50,339 bases of DNA from MGIIa-L3 sp038150305 (lineage in GTDB: Archaea > Thermoplasmatota > Poseidoniia > Poseidoniales > Poseidoniaceae), in contig JAYOTG010000010.1 in the NCBI GenBank assembly GCA_038150305.1, positions 1-50,339 on the forward strand, read 5' to 3'. Under the pieces are notes generated by a model, which did not search any database, was not told where the DNA came from, and was given only the letters and a program-made list of their open reading frames with translations. Positions within the stretch are counted from its first letter, which is position 1. Every line of letters starts with the position of its first letter. Positions 35,345-44,069 of the stretch are shown here, in pieces. Position numbers and translations under genes: made by a program.

Positions 35345-36787
35345 TCAAGCAAAGGCGCCGAGGAAACCCTCGACGTCGATCAGGTCAGCCACCCGTTCTT
35401 CGATGTGCGCCCGGATGCGTTCTAGCCCTTGCTCGGTGCGGGCTTCGGCCCGCATGACCAGCACCGCTTCGGTGTTGGACCGACGTGCGAGGTACCAGCC
35501 TTGCAAGCTCCCGTCTTCGTCTTCGAAGCGAACCCGAACGCCGTCCACCGTGCTGTGCGGCAGGTCGGCAAAAGCCGCAGTAATGCCCGCCACGACGTCC
35601 TCCTTCTGCGCTTCCGCGCACGGCACCTTACATTCACCGGTGGTCGGCAAGTTGGGCGCAACGGCATTGAGGGCCTCACCGAAGGTTGGGCCCTCGGGCG
35701 CTTGCCGCGACCAGAGTTCCACCAGCCGCGCCGCGTTGTACAGGGAACAGTCGAAGCCGTACCACCCTCGGTCGGCGGGGAAGAGGTGACCGCTCATCTC
35801 CGCCGCAAAGCGGCATCCCGGGCGCTCGGCCAAAGCCCGCTTCATGAACGAGTGCCCGGTGCGGGCCATGAGCGGCGTTCCGCCCGCGGCCAGGATGGCA
35901 GATTCGACGTTCATGGAGCATTTCACGTCGTAGATGACCGTACGCTCGTTTGCGGTGGCGTCCTCGCCAAGGTCGGCGAGCACGTCGCCCACGAGCAACG
36001 CGACCAAGCGGTCAGGATAGACGAAGGCGCCGTCCTCGGTCACCGCACCAATGCGGTCGCCGTCACCGTCGCTGCCCAGTCCGAATTCGCATCCACGCTT
36101 CGTGACCAAGTCGGCCAGGTCGGTCATGTTGTACGGTCGGGTTGGGTCTGCGCCGTGGTTTGGTTCGCTGGCGTCCCAGGTGCAATGCACCGCTTCCACC
36201 TTCGCCCCGATGGCCTCCAGGACCTCGACGAGGTAGGGGCCAGGCACCGCGTTTCCAGCGTCCACGGCGACGTGAACGGGGCGGCCAAGCTGGCCCACGC
36301 TTTCGGCGATGGCCGCGAGGTAGGTGGGCATGTGGGGCGTGGGGATCCGTGCTCCTTCACCGGAGGAAAAATCGCCTGTCATGAAGACTTGACGCAGTTC
36401 TTGGATCTCCTCTCCCGCCAAGGGAAGGTTGCCTCGGCACATCTTGAAGCCGTTGTGGGTGGGCATTGGCAGGTGGCTGGCCGTGACCATCACGCCGCCG
36501 TCGACGTCCATCGTCCAGCAGGCGTGATAGAGCGCTCCAGTGGTGCAGATTTCAAGGTCGACCACGTCGGTTCCGGCGGCTTGCATGCCCTGCATCAGCG
36601 CGTCGGCCAAGGCCGGGCTTGAGGTCCGAATGTCACGGCCGACGGCCAAGCGCTTGGCGCCGAGGTAGGTCGCGAGCGCTCGGCCGAGGCGCTCGGCGAA
36701 GGCCGGCGTCAATTCGCCGCTGCCGTCGCCGTTGGCCAAACCACGGATGTCGTAGGCCTTGAAGCAGTGCTCAGCCCACTTCGCCAT
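35345..36787 (-). CDS. Phosphomannomutase/phosphoglucomutase family enzyme
   Basis: 480 residues from ATG 36787. Alpha-D-phosphohexomutase motifs appear in order: FKAYDIRGLANGDGSGELTP, the phosphoserine loop GGVMVTASHLP (Ser of TASH), the Mg-binding GLGSDGDGDRIGAV, the sugar-binding AAEMSGHLF and the C-terminal phosphate-binding ARRSNTEAVLVMRAEA. It interconverts hexose 1- and 6-phosphates for glycosylation precursors. Sugar specificity (mannose, glucose or glucosamine) cannot be read from sequence alone. The upstream in-frame extension to 36907 is not family-like. Confidence 0.93.
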   Translation of the reverse strand: MAKWAEHCFKAYDIRGLANGDGSGELTPAFAERLGRALATYLGAKRLAVGRDIRTSSPALADALMQGMQAAGTDVVDLEICTTGALYHACWTMDVDGGVMVTASHLPMPTHNGFKMCRGNLPLAGEEIQELRQVFMTGDFSSGEGARIPTPHMPTYLAAIAESVGQLGRPVHVAVDAGNAVPGPYLVEVLEAIGAKVEAVHCTWDASEPNHGADPTRPYNMTDLADLVTKRGCEFGLGSDGDGDRIGAVTEDGAFVYPDRLVALLVGDVLADLGEDATANERTVIYDVKCSMNVESAILAAGGTPLMARTGHSFMKRALAERPGCRFAAEMSGHLFPADRGWYGFDCSLYNAARLVELWSRQAPEGPTFGEALNAVAPNLPTTGECKVPCAEAQKEDVVAGITAAFADLPHSTVDGVRVRFEDEDGSLQGWYLARRSNTEAVLVMRAEARTEQGLERIRAHIEERVADLIDVEGFLGAFA

Positions 36788-36827
36788 GCCCCTCCCAGCC
36801 CGAAGGTGCACTTGAACGCGCCTCTGG

Positions 36828-37202
36828 TCACGCCGAGCCGATGACGGCATGGACGAGGATTTCGACCGCAGCACCGGCGGGCAGGGCCGCGGCCTGGTAG
36901 GCCGCACGCGTCGGCGGAACGCGCACGTCTTCGAGCCATGCCGCGTACACCTCGTTCATCGCAGCGAAGTCACCGATGTCCTCGAGCAGGACCTGGACCG
37001 CTACAAGGTCGTGCTTGCTCGCGCCACCGGCCGCCAGCAAGGCGTCGATCTTCGCCAACGCCCCTGCGACCTGCGCCTTCAGGTCTCCCGCGTCGGGTGC
37101 GATTTGTCCGGACAACCAGAGGCTGTCGCCGACGCGAACGCCGGGCGTGTAAGGGCCGTACACCGTGCCGCCGTCCAAGGCGATGGCTTGTTTTGAGGTC
37201 AT
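36828..37202 (-). CDS. RidA (YjgF/Rid) family enamine/imine deaminase
   Basis: 124 residues, the usual family length. It contains YGPYTPGVRVGDSLWLSGQI and the active-site Arg region VPPTRAAYQAAALPAGAAVE. Rid proteins hydrolyse reactive 2-aminoacrylate and related imines from PLP enzymes. The ATG at 37202 shares CATG with the divergent gene's ATG at 37201. It lies 40 bases upstream of the phosphohexomutase gene on the same strand. Confidence 0.93.
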   Translation of the reverse strand: MTSKQAIALDGGTVYGPYTPGVRVGDSLWLSGQIAPDAGDLKAQVAGALAKIDALLAAGGASKHDLVAVQVLLEDIGDFAAMNEVYAAWLEDVRVPPTRAAYQAAALPAGAAVEILVHAVIGSA

Positions 37203-38268
37203 GACCGCGAATTCTGCCTTCGGTCCTTCAACCTCAGGTCGGCGGGCCTATGTGCCGCTGCCTCCAGCCTTGCTCGTGCCGACGTGCTGGGTCTTCGACC
37301 ATCCCGCACACGTGCGGGCGCTTGCGCCGCTGGTCCGGGACGGAAGCACGCAGGACATGCTGTTGATGACCGAACGCGCGGAAGTTCGGGCGTTGTACGA
37401 ACAACGCGACGGCCATCTTCCGTCCCGTCGCGCGGCCTGGGTGCCCCGCGCCTCGAGCGCGTGGAGCGGCCAACGTCGCCTCCGCGCGGCTGTGCGTCAC
37501 CTTCGGTCATGGCGGCGCGAGGTGCCTGGGCCACACCGCATGGTTGCGATGAACGCGCCGCTCATGCCGTTGGCAGGCCGCTTGTCCGGCTTGAGTGAGC
37601 GCTGGTGCGCCGTGGACACGGAAATTCAGCATCGAAGCCTGCGCTGGCTCAACCGCGGCATCACCGACGTGGTGGTGCCCACCCATTGGCGCGAGGACTT
37701 GGACGGAGGGCGCCTCGCAAGTTGGGCACGAGGCGCCAAAGCTGGACGGTGGCGGCTTCACCGCCTCGACGGCACCCATCAACACCTGCACTTGGTCCCC
37801 ATTCGACGGCCGAACGACCTCGCCGATCCGCCGCGCATCTTGGTGCGCCGGCTCTTGGGGGACGGCTCGCACGATGACGGGGAGGTCCTCGCCTTGCCGG
37901 ACGCGATTATCGAGGGCTTCCAGGTGCTGTCTTGGGACGAGGAAGAAACACCCTCGGAGCGCTTGGCGTGGACCCTTCTGGATCGCCTCTCGGACGTGGA
38001 CGGGGTCATCACGCAGTCCACGACCTTCGCGGCGGAAGCGGCCTACCTCGGCGTGCCCACCTTGCTGGTCTCGGCGGCCGAGCGTGGCTTTCTGGACCGC
38101 GTCGAAGTCGAGGGGTGGCCCTTGTTCCGCCACCGTGGTGCATGCGAGGGCGAAGCGTGGTTGGACGTCAGGGCCCGCTGGGCCACGGGCATGGCGCTGA
38201 CCGATGCCCTGGCTCCAGACCCTTGGCCTGACGCGAGAGCGGCCTTTGCATCCATGCTTCAGGGCTGA
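37201..38268 (+). CDS. DUF354-type glycosyltransferase-like protein
   Basis: 355 residues from ATG 37201, preceded by GAGGTC. The N-terminal strand and turn CWVFDHPAHVRALAPLVRDG match the DUF354 start (I-D-x-x-HPAHVHFF type), followed by a Rossmann-like region and the C-terminal DGVITQSTTFAAEAAYLGVP, the nucleotide-sugar-type motif of GT-B folds. A role in surface glycan or lipid assembly is inferred. GTG 37251 is an alternative start. It is convergent with the Nudix gene, overlapping by ten bases. Confidence 0.72.
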   Translation: MTANSAFGPSTSGRRAYVPLPPALLVPTCWVFDHPAHVRALAPLVRDGSTQDMLLMTERAEVRALYEQRDGHLPSRRAAWVPRASSAWSGQRRLRAAVRHLRSWRREVPGPHRMVAMNAPLMPLAGRLSGLSERWCAVDTEIQHRSLRWLNRGITDVVVPTHWREDLDGGRLASWARGAKAGRWRLHRLDGTHQHLHLVPIRRPNDLADPPRILVRRLLGDGSHDDGEVLALPDAIIEGFQVLSWDEEETPSERLAWTLLDRLSDVDGVITQSTTFAAEAAYLGVPTLLVSAAERGFLDRVEVEGWPLFRHRGACEGEAWLDVRARWATGMALTDALAPDPWPDARAAFASMLQG

Positions 38269-38693
38269 AGCCACGCCCGCAGGACGTCTTCGTGATCACC
38301 GTTGAGCCGGTAGACGCCTGCGAGCACGTCCGAAATGGGAACGAAGCGTGCATCGGCGGCGTCGTCGCCGGGCGTCGGCTCCTGCGTCTCGTCCACCATG
38401 TCGACCTCGTAGACGATGCTGACGACGTGCTTTCGCTCGTCGCGTTCAGGGTCGCTCATCACCATCAGCAAGCGAGGGTTGCACCCACGGATGCCAGTTT
38501 CCTCCACAAGTTCCCGCAGCGCGCCCTCTTCCGCGGTCTCGCCGACGTCCATGAAGCCGCCCGGGCAACCCCATGAGCCGACGTTTGGCGGATGCTTACG
38601 CTGGATGAGCAGCACCTCATCGCCGCGACGCACGCACGCGTCCACCGCAAGGCTGGGGTTCTCGTACCCTTGGCATCGGTCGCATACACCCAC
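38259..38693 (-). CDS. Nudix hydrolase
   Basis: 144 residues. A short N-terminal CDRCQGYENP half-ribbon precedes the Nudix fold. The complete Nudix box GGFMDVGETAEEGALRELVEETGI keeps all catalytic residues (G, E and REUxEE in LRELVEETG). The substrate is probably a nucleoside diphosphate derivative such as ADP-ribose or NADH, judged by the Cys pair seen in some NADH-pyrophosphatase relatives. It starts five bases after the uppS stop region on the same strand. Confidence 0.92.
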   Translation of the reverse strand: MGVCDRCQGYENPSLAVDACVRRGDEVLLIQRKHPPNVGSWGCPGGFMDVGETAEEGALRELVEETGIRGCNPRLLMVMSDPERDERKHVVSIVYEVDMVDETQEPTPGDDAADARFVPISDVLAGVYRLNGDHEDVLRAWLQP

Positions 38694-38697
38694 TGGC

Positions 38698-39477
38698 TCA
38701 CGCTCCGTAGCGGCGCTTCCGCTGTTGGAAGGCCTTGATGGCCTTCAGGAGTTCACGCTTCGAGAAGGAGGGCCAGTAGACGTCGGTGAAGTACAGTTCA
38801 GCGTAGGCCATCTGCCACAACAGGAAATTGGAGATGCGCTCCTCCCCAGAGGTGCGGATGACCAGATCCGGGTCGGGCATGTCGGCGGTGTAGAGCCGTT
38901 CGGACACGGCCGCTTCGTCGATGGCGTCCAGCGCCAGTTCGCCCTTGGCGTGGTCTTCGGCGATGGCGCGGATGGCGTCGAGGATTTCTTCGCGGCTACC
39001 GTAGGCGAGGCAAACTGAGAACACGAAGCGGTCATATCCTGCCGTGCGGCCTTCGGCGTGGTCGATGGCCTCGATGACCCTCGCCGGCAACAGGTCGCGC
39101 CGACCGATGATCTGAACGCGAACGTGGTTGGCATGGATGCGCGGATCCTCCGCGATGTCGTTGAGGCCCTCGATGTACAGGTCAAAGAGGGCATCCAACT
39201 CCGCTTGGGGCCGGTTGAGGTTCTCCGTTGACAGGGCATAGACCGTGAACCATGGGATGTTCAGTTCGAGCACCCAGTCCAGGACTTCCTCGAGTTTGGC
39301 CTTGCCAATGCGGTGGCCGACGCCTGAGGTCAAGCGGTTCTTGAACGCGAACCTGCGGTTCCCGTCCATGATGATGGCCATGTGCTGAGGACGGATCTCG
39401 TGGGCCATGACCTCGCGCAGCATGCGCTGGTCCACGGCTCGCCCAAGGGCGTCCCCCACACGGTCACTCACCCCCAT
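38698..39477 (-). CDS. uppS: Isoprenyl diphosphate synthase, cis type (UppS family)
   Basis: 259 residues from ATG 39477. The motif HMAIIMDGNRRFAFKNRL carries the catalytic Asp. WFTVYALSTENLNRP, FSVCLAYGSREEI and PDLVIRTSGEERISNFLLWQ complete the cis-prenyltransferase set, ending ELYFTDVYWPSFSKREL. It makes the polyprenyl phosphate carrier for glycan assembly at the membrane. An open frame upstream of 39477 carries no family sequence. Neighbouring phosphohexomutase and DUF354 genes fit a glycosylation theme. Confidence 0.94.
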   Translation of the reverse strand: MGVSDRVGDALGRAVDQRMLREVMAHEIRPQHMAIIMDGNRRFAFKNRLTSGVGHRIGKAKLEEVLDWVLELNIPWFTVYALSTENLNRPQAELDALFDLYIEGLNDIAEDPRIHANHVRVQIIGRRDLLPARVIEAIDHAEGRTAGYDRFVFSVCLAYGSREEILDAIRAIAEDHAKGELALDAIDEAAVSERLYTADMPDPDLVIRTSGEERISNFLLWQMAYAELYFTDVYWPSFSKRELLKAIKAFQQRKRRYGA

Positions 39478-39561
39478 GACGATGCGCCGTGCGCGCCCTT
39501 GCCCTTGAGGAATGCGCACGCCGAGGGCAGGGTTCACACGCGGGGCCTTCCTCGTCCGGTC

Positions 39562-40707
39562 ATGCTCGCCCCGTGGCCCACGGGCCTCCTGCCGGAGGAA
39601 GCCGAAGGGACGGTCCCCACGCCGTGGGGCCCGGTCACGGTCCTGACGGGCAGCGTCGAGGCCTTGCTCGCCACCGCCGACGGCCGTTGGGGGGTCGTGC
39701 TCGAGGGCGCGACGGTCGAGGCGATGCGTGCCGATCTGCACGGACGTTGGTTCCTTGCGGAATTCGACGGGGCCACCTACGACGTGCTGATGTGCGCCTT
39801 CGGCACCGGACGCGCGCTCTCTTCCCTGGCCCAGCACGCGGACCGTGCGGAAGCCCTGCATTCCACAAGACGAGTGCAGCTTCCGGTTGGAGGGTGCACG
39901 CTGGACGGCCATGATGTGCTGTTCATCTGGCCTCAGGCTTCTGCGGTCGGCATCAGCGACGTCGACCTGCTCGATCAGTTCCGGGCGGCAGGCGCCGCGC
40001 TGGGCGCCCTGGAGCCGTGGTCCACGCCGCCGGTCGAACGTCGATGGAACGACGCGATGGCCACGGTGGAGCAGCGGCTCGGGACCTCGACGTTGTGGCG
40101 TGCCCCGCACGACCGTGCCACCGTCGGGCTTCCAGACCTGCAATTGTCCATGCACAGCCTCGTCGAGGGTGACGAAGGTCCAAGCTTCAGGCCGCTGCCG
40201 CGCACCGTAGACGAAGCCCTGACCGACGTGGTGGGTCGACGTCCCGGTCTTGCCCACGCGATGGCCCTCGAGGGTGAGGCGGTTGAGGCAGGCCGCGGGT
40301 CAGATGCCGGCGGGCCGGAAGCGTGGTTCAACGCATGGAGCGATGGTGCTCCTGCCGCCTGGTCAAATCCACGTGCCCAATCCACCTACCGCGGAGGCCT
40401 CTGGATCTGGCGCTATGCGAACGTCATGCGATGGCGCGGTCGCGCCTTGGCGTGGGACGACGAAGACCTGCAAGCCGCCACACAGTCCTGGCTGGAAGAC
40501 GTCGATCGGCTTCAGGCGCGGCTTGGTGTGCTGCGCATGTGGCGCTCCCTCCTCTGGCTTGGTGGGGCCGGCGTGGCCGCGGCGTGGTACGCCCACGCGC
40601 TCGACTCCTTGACCCAAACCGCTTCCTTGGCCCTCGCTGGAGCGTCGATGGCTGTCGCCGCAGGCGGCTGGTTGCGCTACCGGGCGGCTGAACCCGGTCC
40701 GTTCTGA
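39562..40707 (+). CDS. Unknown protein with C-terminal membrane hairpin
   Basis: 381 residues from ATG 39562, divergent from uppS. The N-terminal about 290 residues are soluble and Trp-rich with no recognised motif (YDVLMCAFGTGRALSSLAQH, FNAWSDGAPAAWSN). A charged helix is followed by two TM segments near the C-terminus (about 325-372). No cysteine pairs or catalytic signatures were seen. It stops one base before the convergent mscS stop. Function unknown. Confidence 0.65.
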   Translation: MLAPWPTGLLPEEAEGTVPTPWGPVTVLTGSVEALLATADGRWGVVLEGATVEAMRADLHGRWFLAEFDGATYDVLMCAFGTGRALSSLAQHADRAEALHSTRRVQLPVGGCTLDGHDVLFIWPQASAVGISDVDLLDQFRAAGAALGALEPWSTPPVERRWNDAMATVEQRLGTSTLWRAPHDRATVGLPDLQLSMHSLVEGDEGPSFRPLPRTVDEALTDVVGRRPGLAHAMALEGEAVEAGRGSDAGGPEAWFNAWSDGAPAAWSNPRAQSTYRGGLWIWRYANVMRWRGRALAWDDEDLQAATQSWLEDVDRLQARLGVLRMWRSLLWLGGAGVAAAWYAHALDSLTQTASLALAGASMAVAAGGWLRYRAAEPGPF

Positions 40708-40708
40708 T

Positions 40709-41806
40709 TCAGCGGGACTGGCGGACGCGGGCGTCGTGAAATTCGAGGTTCAGCTCGCGTGAGATGCGGACGATGTCCAGCATCAGGTCTTCGCGGGCTT
40801 CGCGTTCCGCGACAGAGGAGTTGATGTCCCAGTAGAGGTTGATGGCGACGTCGATGGATTGGGCCGAGATGCCCTCGACGGCGCACCACGACGCGTCCTC
40901 GTTGAGGGTGCGCTCGTTTTCGCGCACCGCAGCGATGACCTTGTCGCAAAAGGTGCTCACCGCCTCGGGGTTCGAGGCAAGGTCGAGGTGAAGGGTGGTT
41001 TGCCATCGGCGCCATCGGCGCTTGCCGTAGTTTTCCACGGCCATGCTGACCAAGTTCGCGTTCGGAACGGTGACCACCGTGTCCGATGAGGTGCGCAAGA
41101 TCGTGGTGCGCAGGTTGATTTCGATGACTTCGCCTTCCGTGCCCCCAACCACGACCCAGTCGCCGACGCGGAACGGCCGGTCCATGAGGACGGTCACGGC
41201 ACCAAAGAAATTCGAAATCGTGTCCTTGGCGGCCAAGGCCAAAGCCAGTCCACTGATGCCGAGCCCGGCGATGAGCGAGGTCAGGTCCAAGCCGAAGGCG
41301 TCGGCCACGAACACACCGCCGATGAAGAGGATGATGAAGCGCAGGACGCTTTCCACGGCCGAGATCACGGTCCGTTCCGAGCCGTCGAGTTCTTCGTCGT
41401 CATCGAGCAGGTCCATGACGTCCTGAACGACGTCCACGGCACGGAAGGCCGCGCGGACCAAGGAGACCACGAGCACGAGTTGCACCACGGCGATCATGGC
41501 TAAGGCGCCGATGTCCGGCAGGTCTGCGAGTTCTGAGCCTTCTTGGGTCATGGCGTGGAGGCGCTGCAAGCCGAGGAGGACCACGCCGGCCGCAGCGGCG
41601 GTGCCCAGCGCATGGTGGCTGGCATGAAGCGCTTTGCTGGTCCGCGGCATGCGCATCACGGCGCGCACAAGCCGCGGGGACAGCACCATGGCCACCGACC
41701 GTGCGACTGCGCCGAGCACGAGGAGTCCAACGATGGCCAAGAGGGTCCACCGGTTCGTGCCTAACAGGTCCGGTCCTGCGGTCTGCAGCACGTCCATCCA
41801 AGCCAT
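40709..41806 (-). CDS. MscS family mechanosensitive channel
   Basis: 365 residues. Several TM helices (from about residue 20) lead to the pore-lining helix and beta domain: LIAGLGISGLALALAAKDTI, NFFGAVTVLMDRPFRVGDWV and EGEVIEINLRTTILRTSSDT, then VVTVPNANLVS, all hallmarks of MscS. It releases solutes under hypo-osmotic shock. The N-terminal part has extra TM helices compared with the minimal MscS. It is divergent from the M14 peptidase gene over 79 bases. Confidence 0.94.
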   Translation of the reverse strand: MAWMDVLQTAGPDLLGTNRWTLLAIVGLLVLGAVARSVAMVLSPRLVRAVMRMPRTSKALHASHHALGTAAAAGVVLLGLQRLHAMTQEGSELADLPDIGALAMIAVVQLVLVVSLVRAAFRAVDVVQDVMDLLDDDEELDGSERTVISAVESVLRFIILFIGGVFVADAFGLDLTSLIAGLGISGLALALAAKDTISNFFGAVTVLMDRPFRVGDWVVVGGTEGEVIEINLRTTILRTSSDTVVTVPNANLVSMAVENYGKRRWRRWQTTLHLDLASNPEAVSTFCDKVIAAVRENERTLNEDASWCAVEGISAQSIDVAINLYWDINSSVAEREAREDLMLDIVRISRELNLEFHDARVRQSR

Positions 41807-41885
41807 GCCCGGCGGTGGAGAGCCGCCTTCAAGGCCGTATCGGCGGCACGACGGCTTGATAGGCGTGTCAGGAATGGGAGGAACG

Positions 41886-44069
41886 ATGCTCGACCACGAC
41901 CGGTCCCGTCAGGCCTACCTTCGCAGGACTGCGCTCCTGTTGGCGCTGCCCCTGATGCTGACGCTCTGCGCCCCCATCGCGAACGCGGGCGTGACGCAGG
42001 ATGAAGCGGGTTCCACGCCCGAAGCGGTGTGGTCCGACGACTACATCAACCACATTTTCCCATGGGCGGACGCGGACGACCGCATTTTGCAGTTCAAGGA
42101 ATACCACACCTACGACACGGTGAAGCAGCGGCTCCAGCGCATCGCTGAGGACCACCCGCACCTCTTCGAATTCCATGAGGGCCTGAACGGCGGCACCAAC
42201 GCACGCGGTGAGCAAACCACTGCGGACGCCTACGAGGGTTGGTACTACGGCCACGCCTCGCCATGGGTGAAGGTCACCAAGGACGTCGGAGGCGGCGAGT
42301 ACAACGAATTCGTCGGTGACAACGGGAACTACGAGGACCGACCTGACGTGCTCATCGTCGGCAACCACCACGCCCGTGAGTGGATGTCCGTTCAGGTGCC
42401 AATGATGCAAATCGAAGTCATTGCCTTCTCCGTGGACAACATCGGATACGACAACGACGGTGACGGCCGCGTGGACGAGGACGGCTGGGGCGACACCAAC
42501 GGTGACGGCGTGCTCGACGACGACGGCGACTGTCTCGCGCTCGAAGCATCCTATCAAGACTCCAACGGCGACGGGACGCCCTGCGGCCCCGGCGACCTGG
42601 GCGTGGACGAGGACTACAGTGAGCAGTGGATCGTTGACCTGCTCGAAAGCCGCGAACTCTACATCGTGCCCATGCTCAACGTCGACGGGAACATCTACGA
42701 CCGCGAGGTTTTCTGTCCCGCTCCCGCATGGGAATCCTGCCCCTCCGGCGGCTGGAGGAAGAACCTGCGCGACAACACCTTCACCGGCGTGACGCCCCTT
42801 CCCGATCTTCAGGAAGAAGTCGACGAGGACTGCGACGGCGTGGACCTGAACCGCAATTACCAGTTCGAGTGGGGTGCGCCCCTCGGCGCCACCGGCCCCC
42901 TGATTCCGGGTACCTGTTCACCTGCTGAGGGCGAATTGGACGGTTCGAACAACGACGTGTACAACGGTCCGGTGGACGATCGAGACAACGACGGCGACGG
43001 GCAAATCAACGAAGACCACGTCGATGGCAAGGACGACGACGCGGACGGCGTGACCGACGAAGACTGGTGGGGCGGCAACTCCGAGCCCGAGACCAAGTTC
43101 ATCCAGGACCTGACCGAGATGAACGACGACACCGGCGACGGCGCGAGCGAGTTCAAGTCCACCTTGACCCACCACTCCTACTCCGAACTCATCCTCTGGC
43201 CGTGGGGCCACTGCACCGATTGCGAGAGCCCTGACCACGCACAGCTCGAGTACCACGGCCAGCAGATGGCGGACATGACCCAGTACGCCAACCTCCAGTC
43301 CTCTTCCCTCTACCCGACTTCAGGTGACTTCTGCGACTGGCACTACGGCGTGCACGGTTCCTACTGCTACACCTCGGAAATCGGCACCGCCTTCCACCAG
43401 CATGAGGACGACATCGACCACATCGCGGTGCGCAACCTCGGCCTCGGCTTCTACATCGCGGAGATCGCCGACAACCCGCGCGAGCGCGCGGACCTGGCCA
43501 TCGACAACATCTCGCAGCAGAACTACCTCAAGCAGCCCGAGGCCATCGACATTCCCGACGAGGGCGACATCCCCATCGACGTCTGTGTCTCGGACGACTT
43601 CCCCTACAGCACGGAGAATTCCGTGGTCAAGTGGCGTCAAGTCAAGCCCAGCCGCTTGCAGAGCGACTACGGTCCACGCGAGTGGTCGACCACACCGTGG
43701 GAGACGGTCCAGATGGAGGTCGTCGGTGGCAACGCGTGCTCGACCTCAGACGGGAACGGCACGTTGCTGCGCGCGATGATCCCGGTCGGCGAAACCGCCA
43801 CCGGTGAAGTGCACTACAAGGCCCAAGTGGCGACCCTCGGCGGGTCGGACTTCTACCAATACCCCGACGACGGCGCGTACTACGTCCTCTCGGTGTCCTA
43901 CCGCGCGTCCTACGGCTCCACCTTCGGAGCCTTGGTGATGTTCCTCCTCGTGGCCGGCACGGTCTGGGGTGGCCTCGGTACGGCGCTGCGAACCATGTTT
44001 GCCGGCAACGATGACGAGACGAAGGTCATCCTCGCCGACGCCCTCCTCGAAGAGGCGGTGGACGCGTGA
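41886..44069 (+). CDS. Secreted, membrane-anchored M14 zinc carboxypeptidase with Ca-binding-like repeats
   Basis: 727 residues from ATG 41886 with GGGAGGAACG upstream. A signal peptide (LLLALPLMLTLCAPIANAG) precedes the M14 domain: NHHAREWMS (zinc His and Glu), CDGVDLNRNYQFEW (substrate-binding Asn-Arg), THHSYSELILWPWG (third His) and SEIGTAFHQHED (catalytic Glu). Asp-rich DNDGDGRVDEDGWGDTNGDG and DNDGDGQINED segments, like thrombospondin type 3 or dockerin calcium loops, are inserted in two places. A C-terminal TM (about 686-708) anchors it. It removes C-terminal residues from peptides outside the cell. Confidence 0.93.
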   Translation: MLDHDRSRQAYLRRTALLLALPLMLTLCAPIANAGVTQDEAGSTPEAVWSDDYINHIFPWADADDRILQFKEYHTYDTVKQRLQRIAEDHPHLFEFHEGLNGGTNARGEQTTADAYEGWYYGHASPWVKVTKDVGGGEYNEFVGDNGNYEDRPDVLIVGNHHAREWMSVQVPMMQIEVIAFSVDNIGYDNDGDGRVDEDGWGDTNGDGVLDDDGDCLALEASYQDSNGDGTPCGPGDLGVDEDYSEQWIVDLLESRELYIVPMLNVDGNIYDREVFCPAPAWESCPSGGWRKNLRDNTFTGVTPLPDLQEEVDEDCDGVDLNRNYQFEWGAPLGATGPLIPGTCSPAEGELDGSNNDVYNGPVDDRDNDGDGQINEDHVDGKDDDADGVTDEDWWGGNSEPETKFIQDLTEMNDDTGDGASEFKSTLTHHSYSELILWPWGHCTDCESPDHAQLEYHGQQMADMTQYANLQSSSLYPTSGDFCDWHYGVHGSYCYTSEIGTAFHQHEDDIDHIAVRNLGLGFYIAEIADNPRERADLAIDNISQQNYLKQPEAIDIPDEGDIPIDVCVSDDFPYSTENSVVKWRQVKPSRLQSDYGPREWSTTPWETVQMEVVGGNACSTSDGNGTLLRAMIPVGETATGEVHYKAQVATLGGSDFYQYPDDGAYYVLSVSYRASYGSTFGALVMFLLVAGTVWGGLGTALRTMFAGNDDETKVILADALLEEAVDA

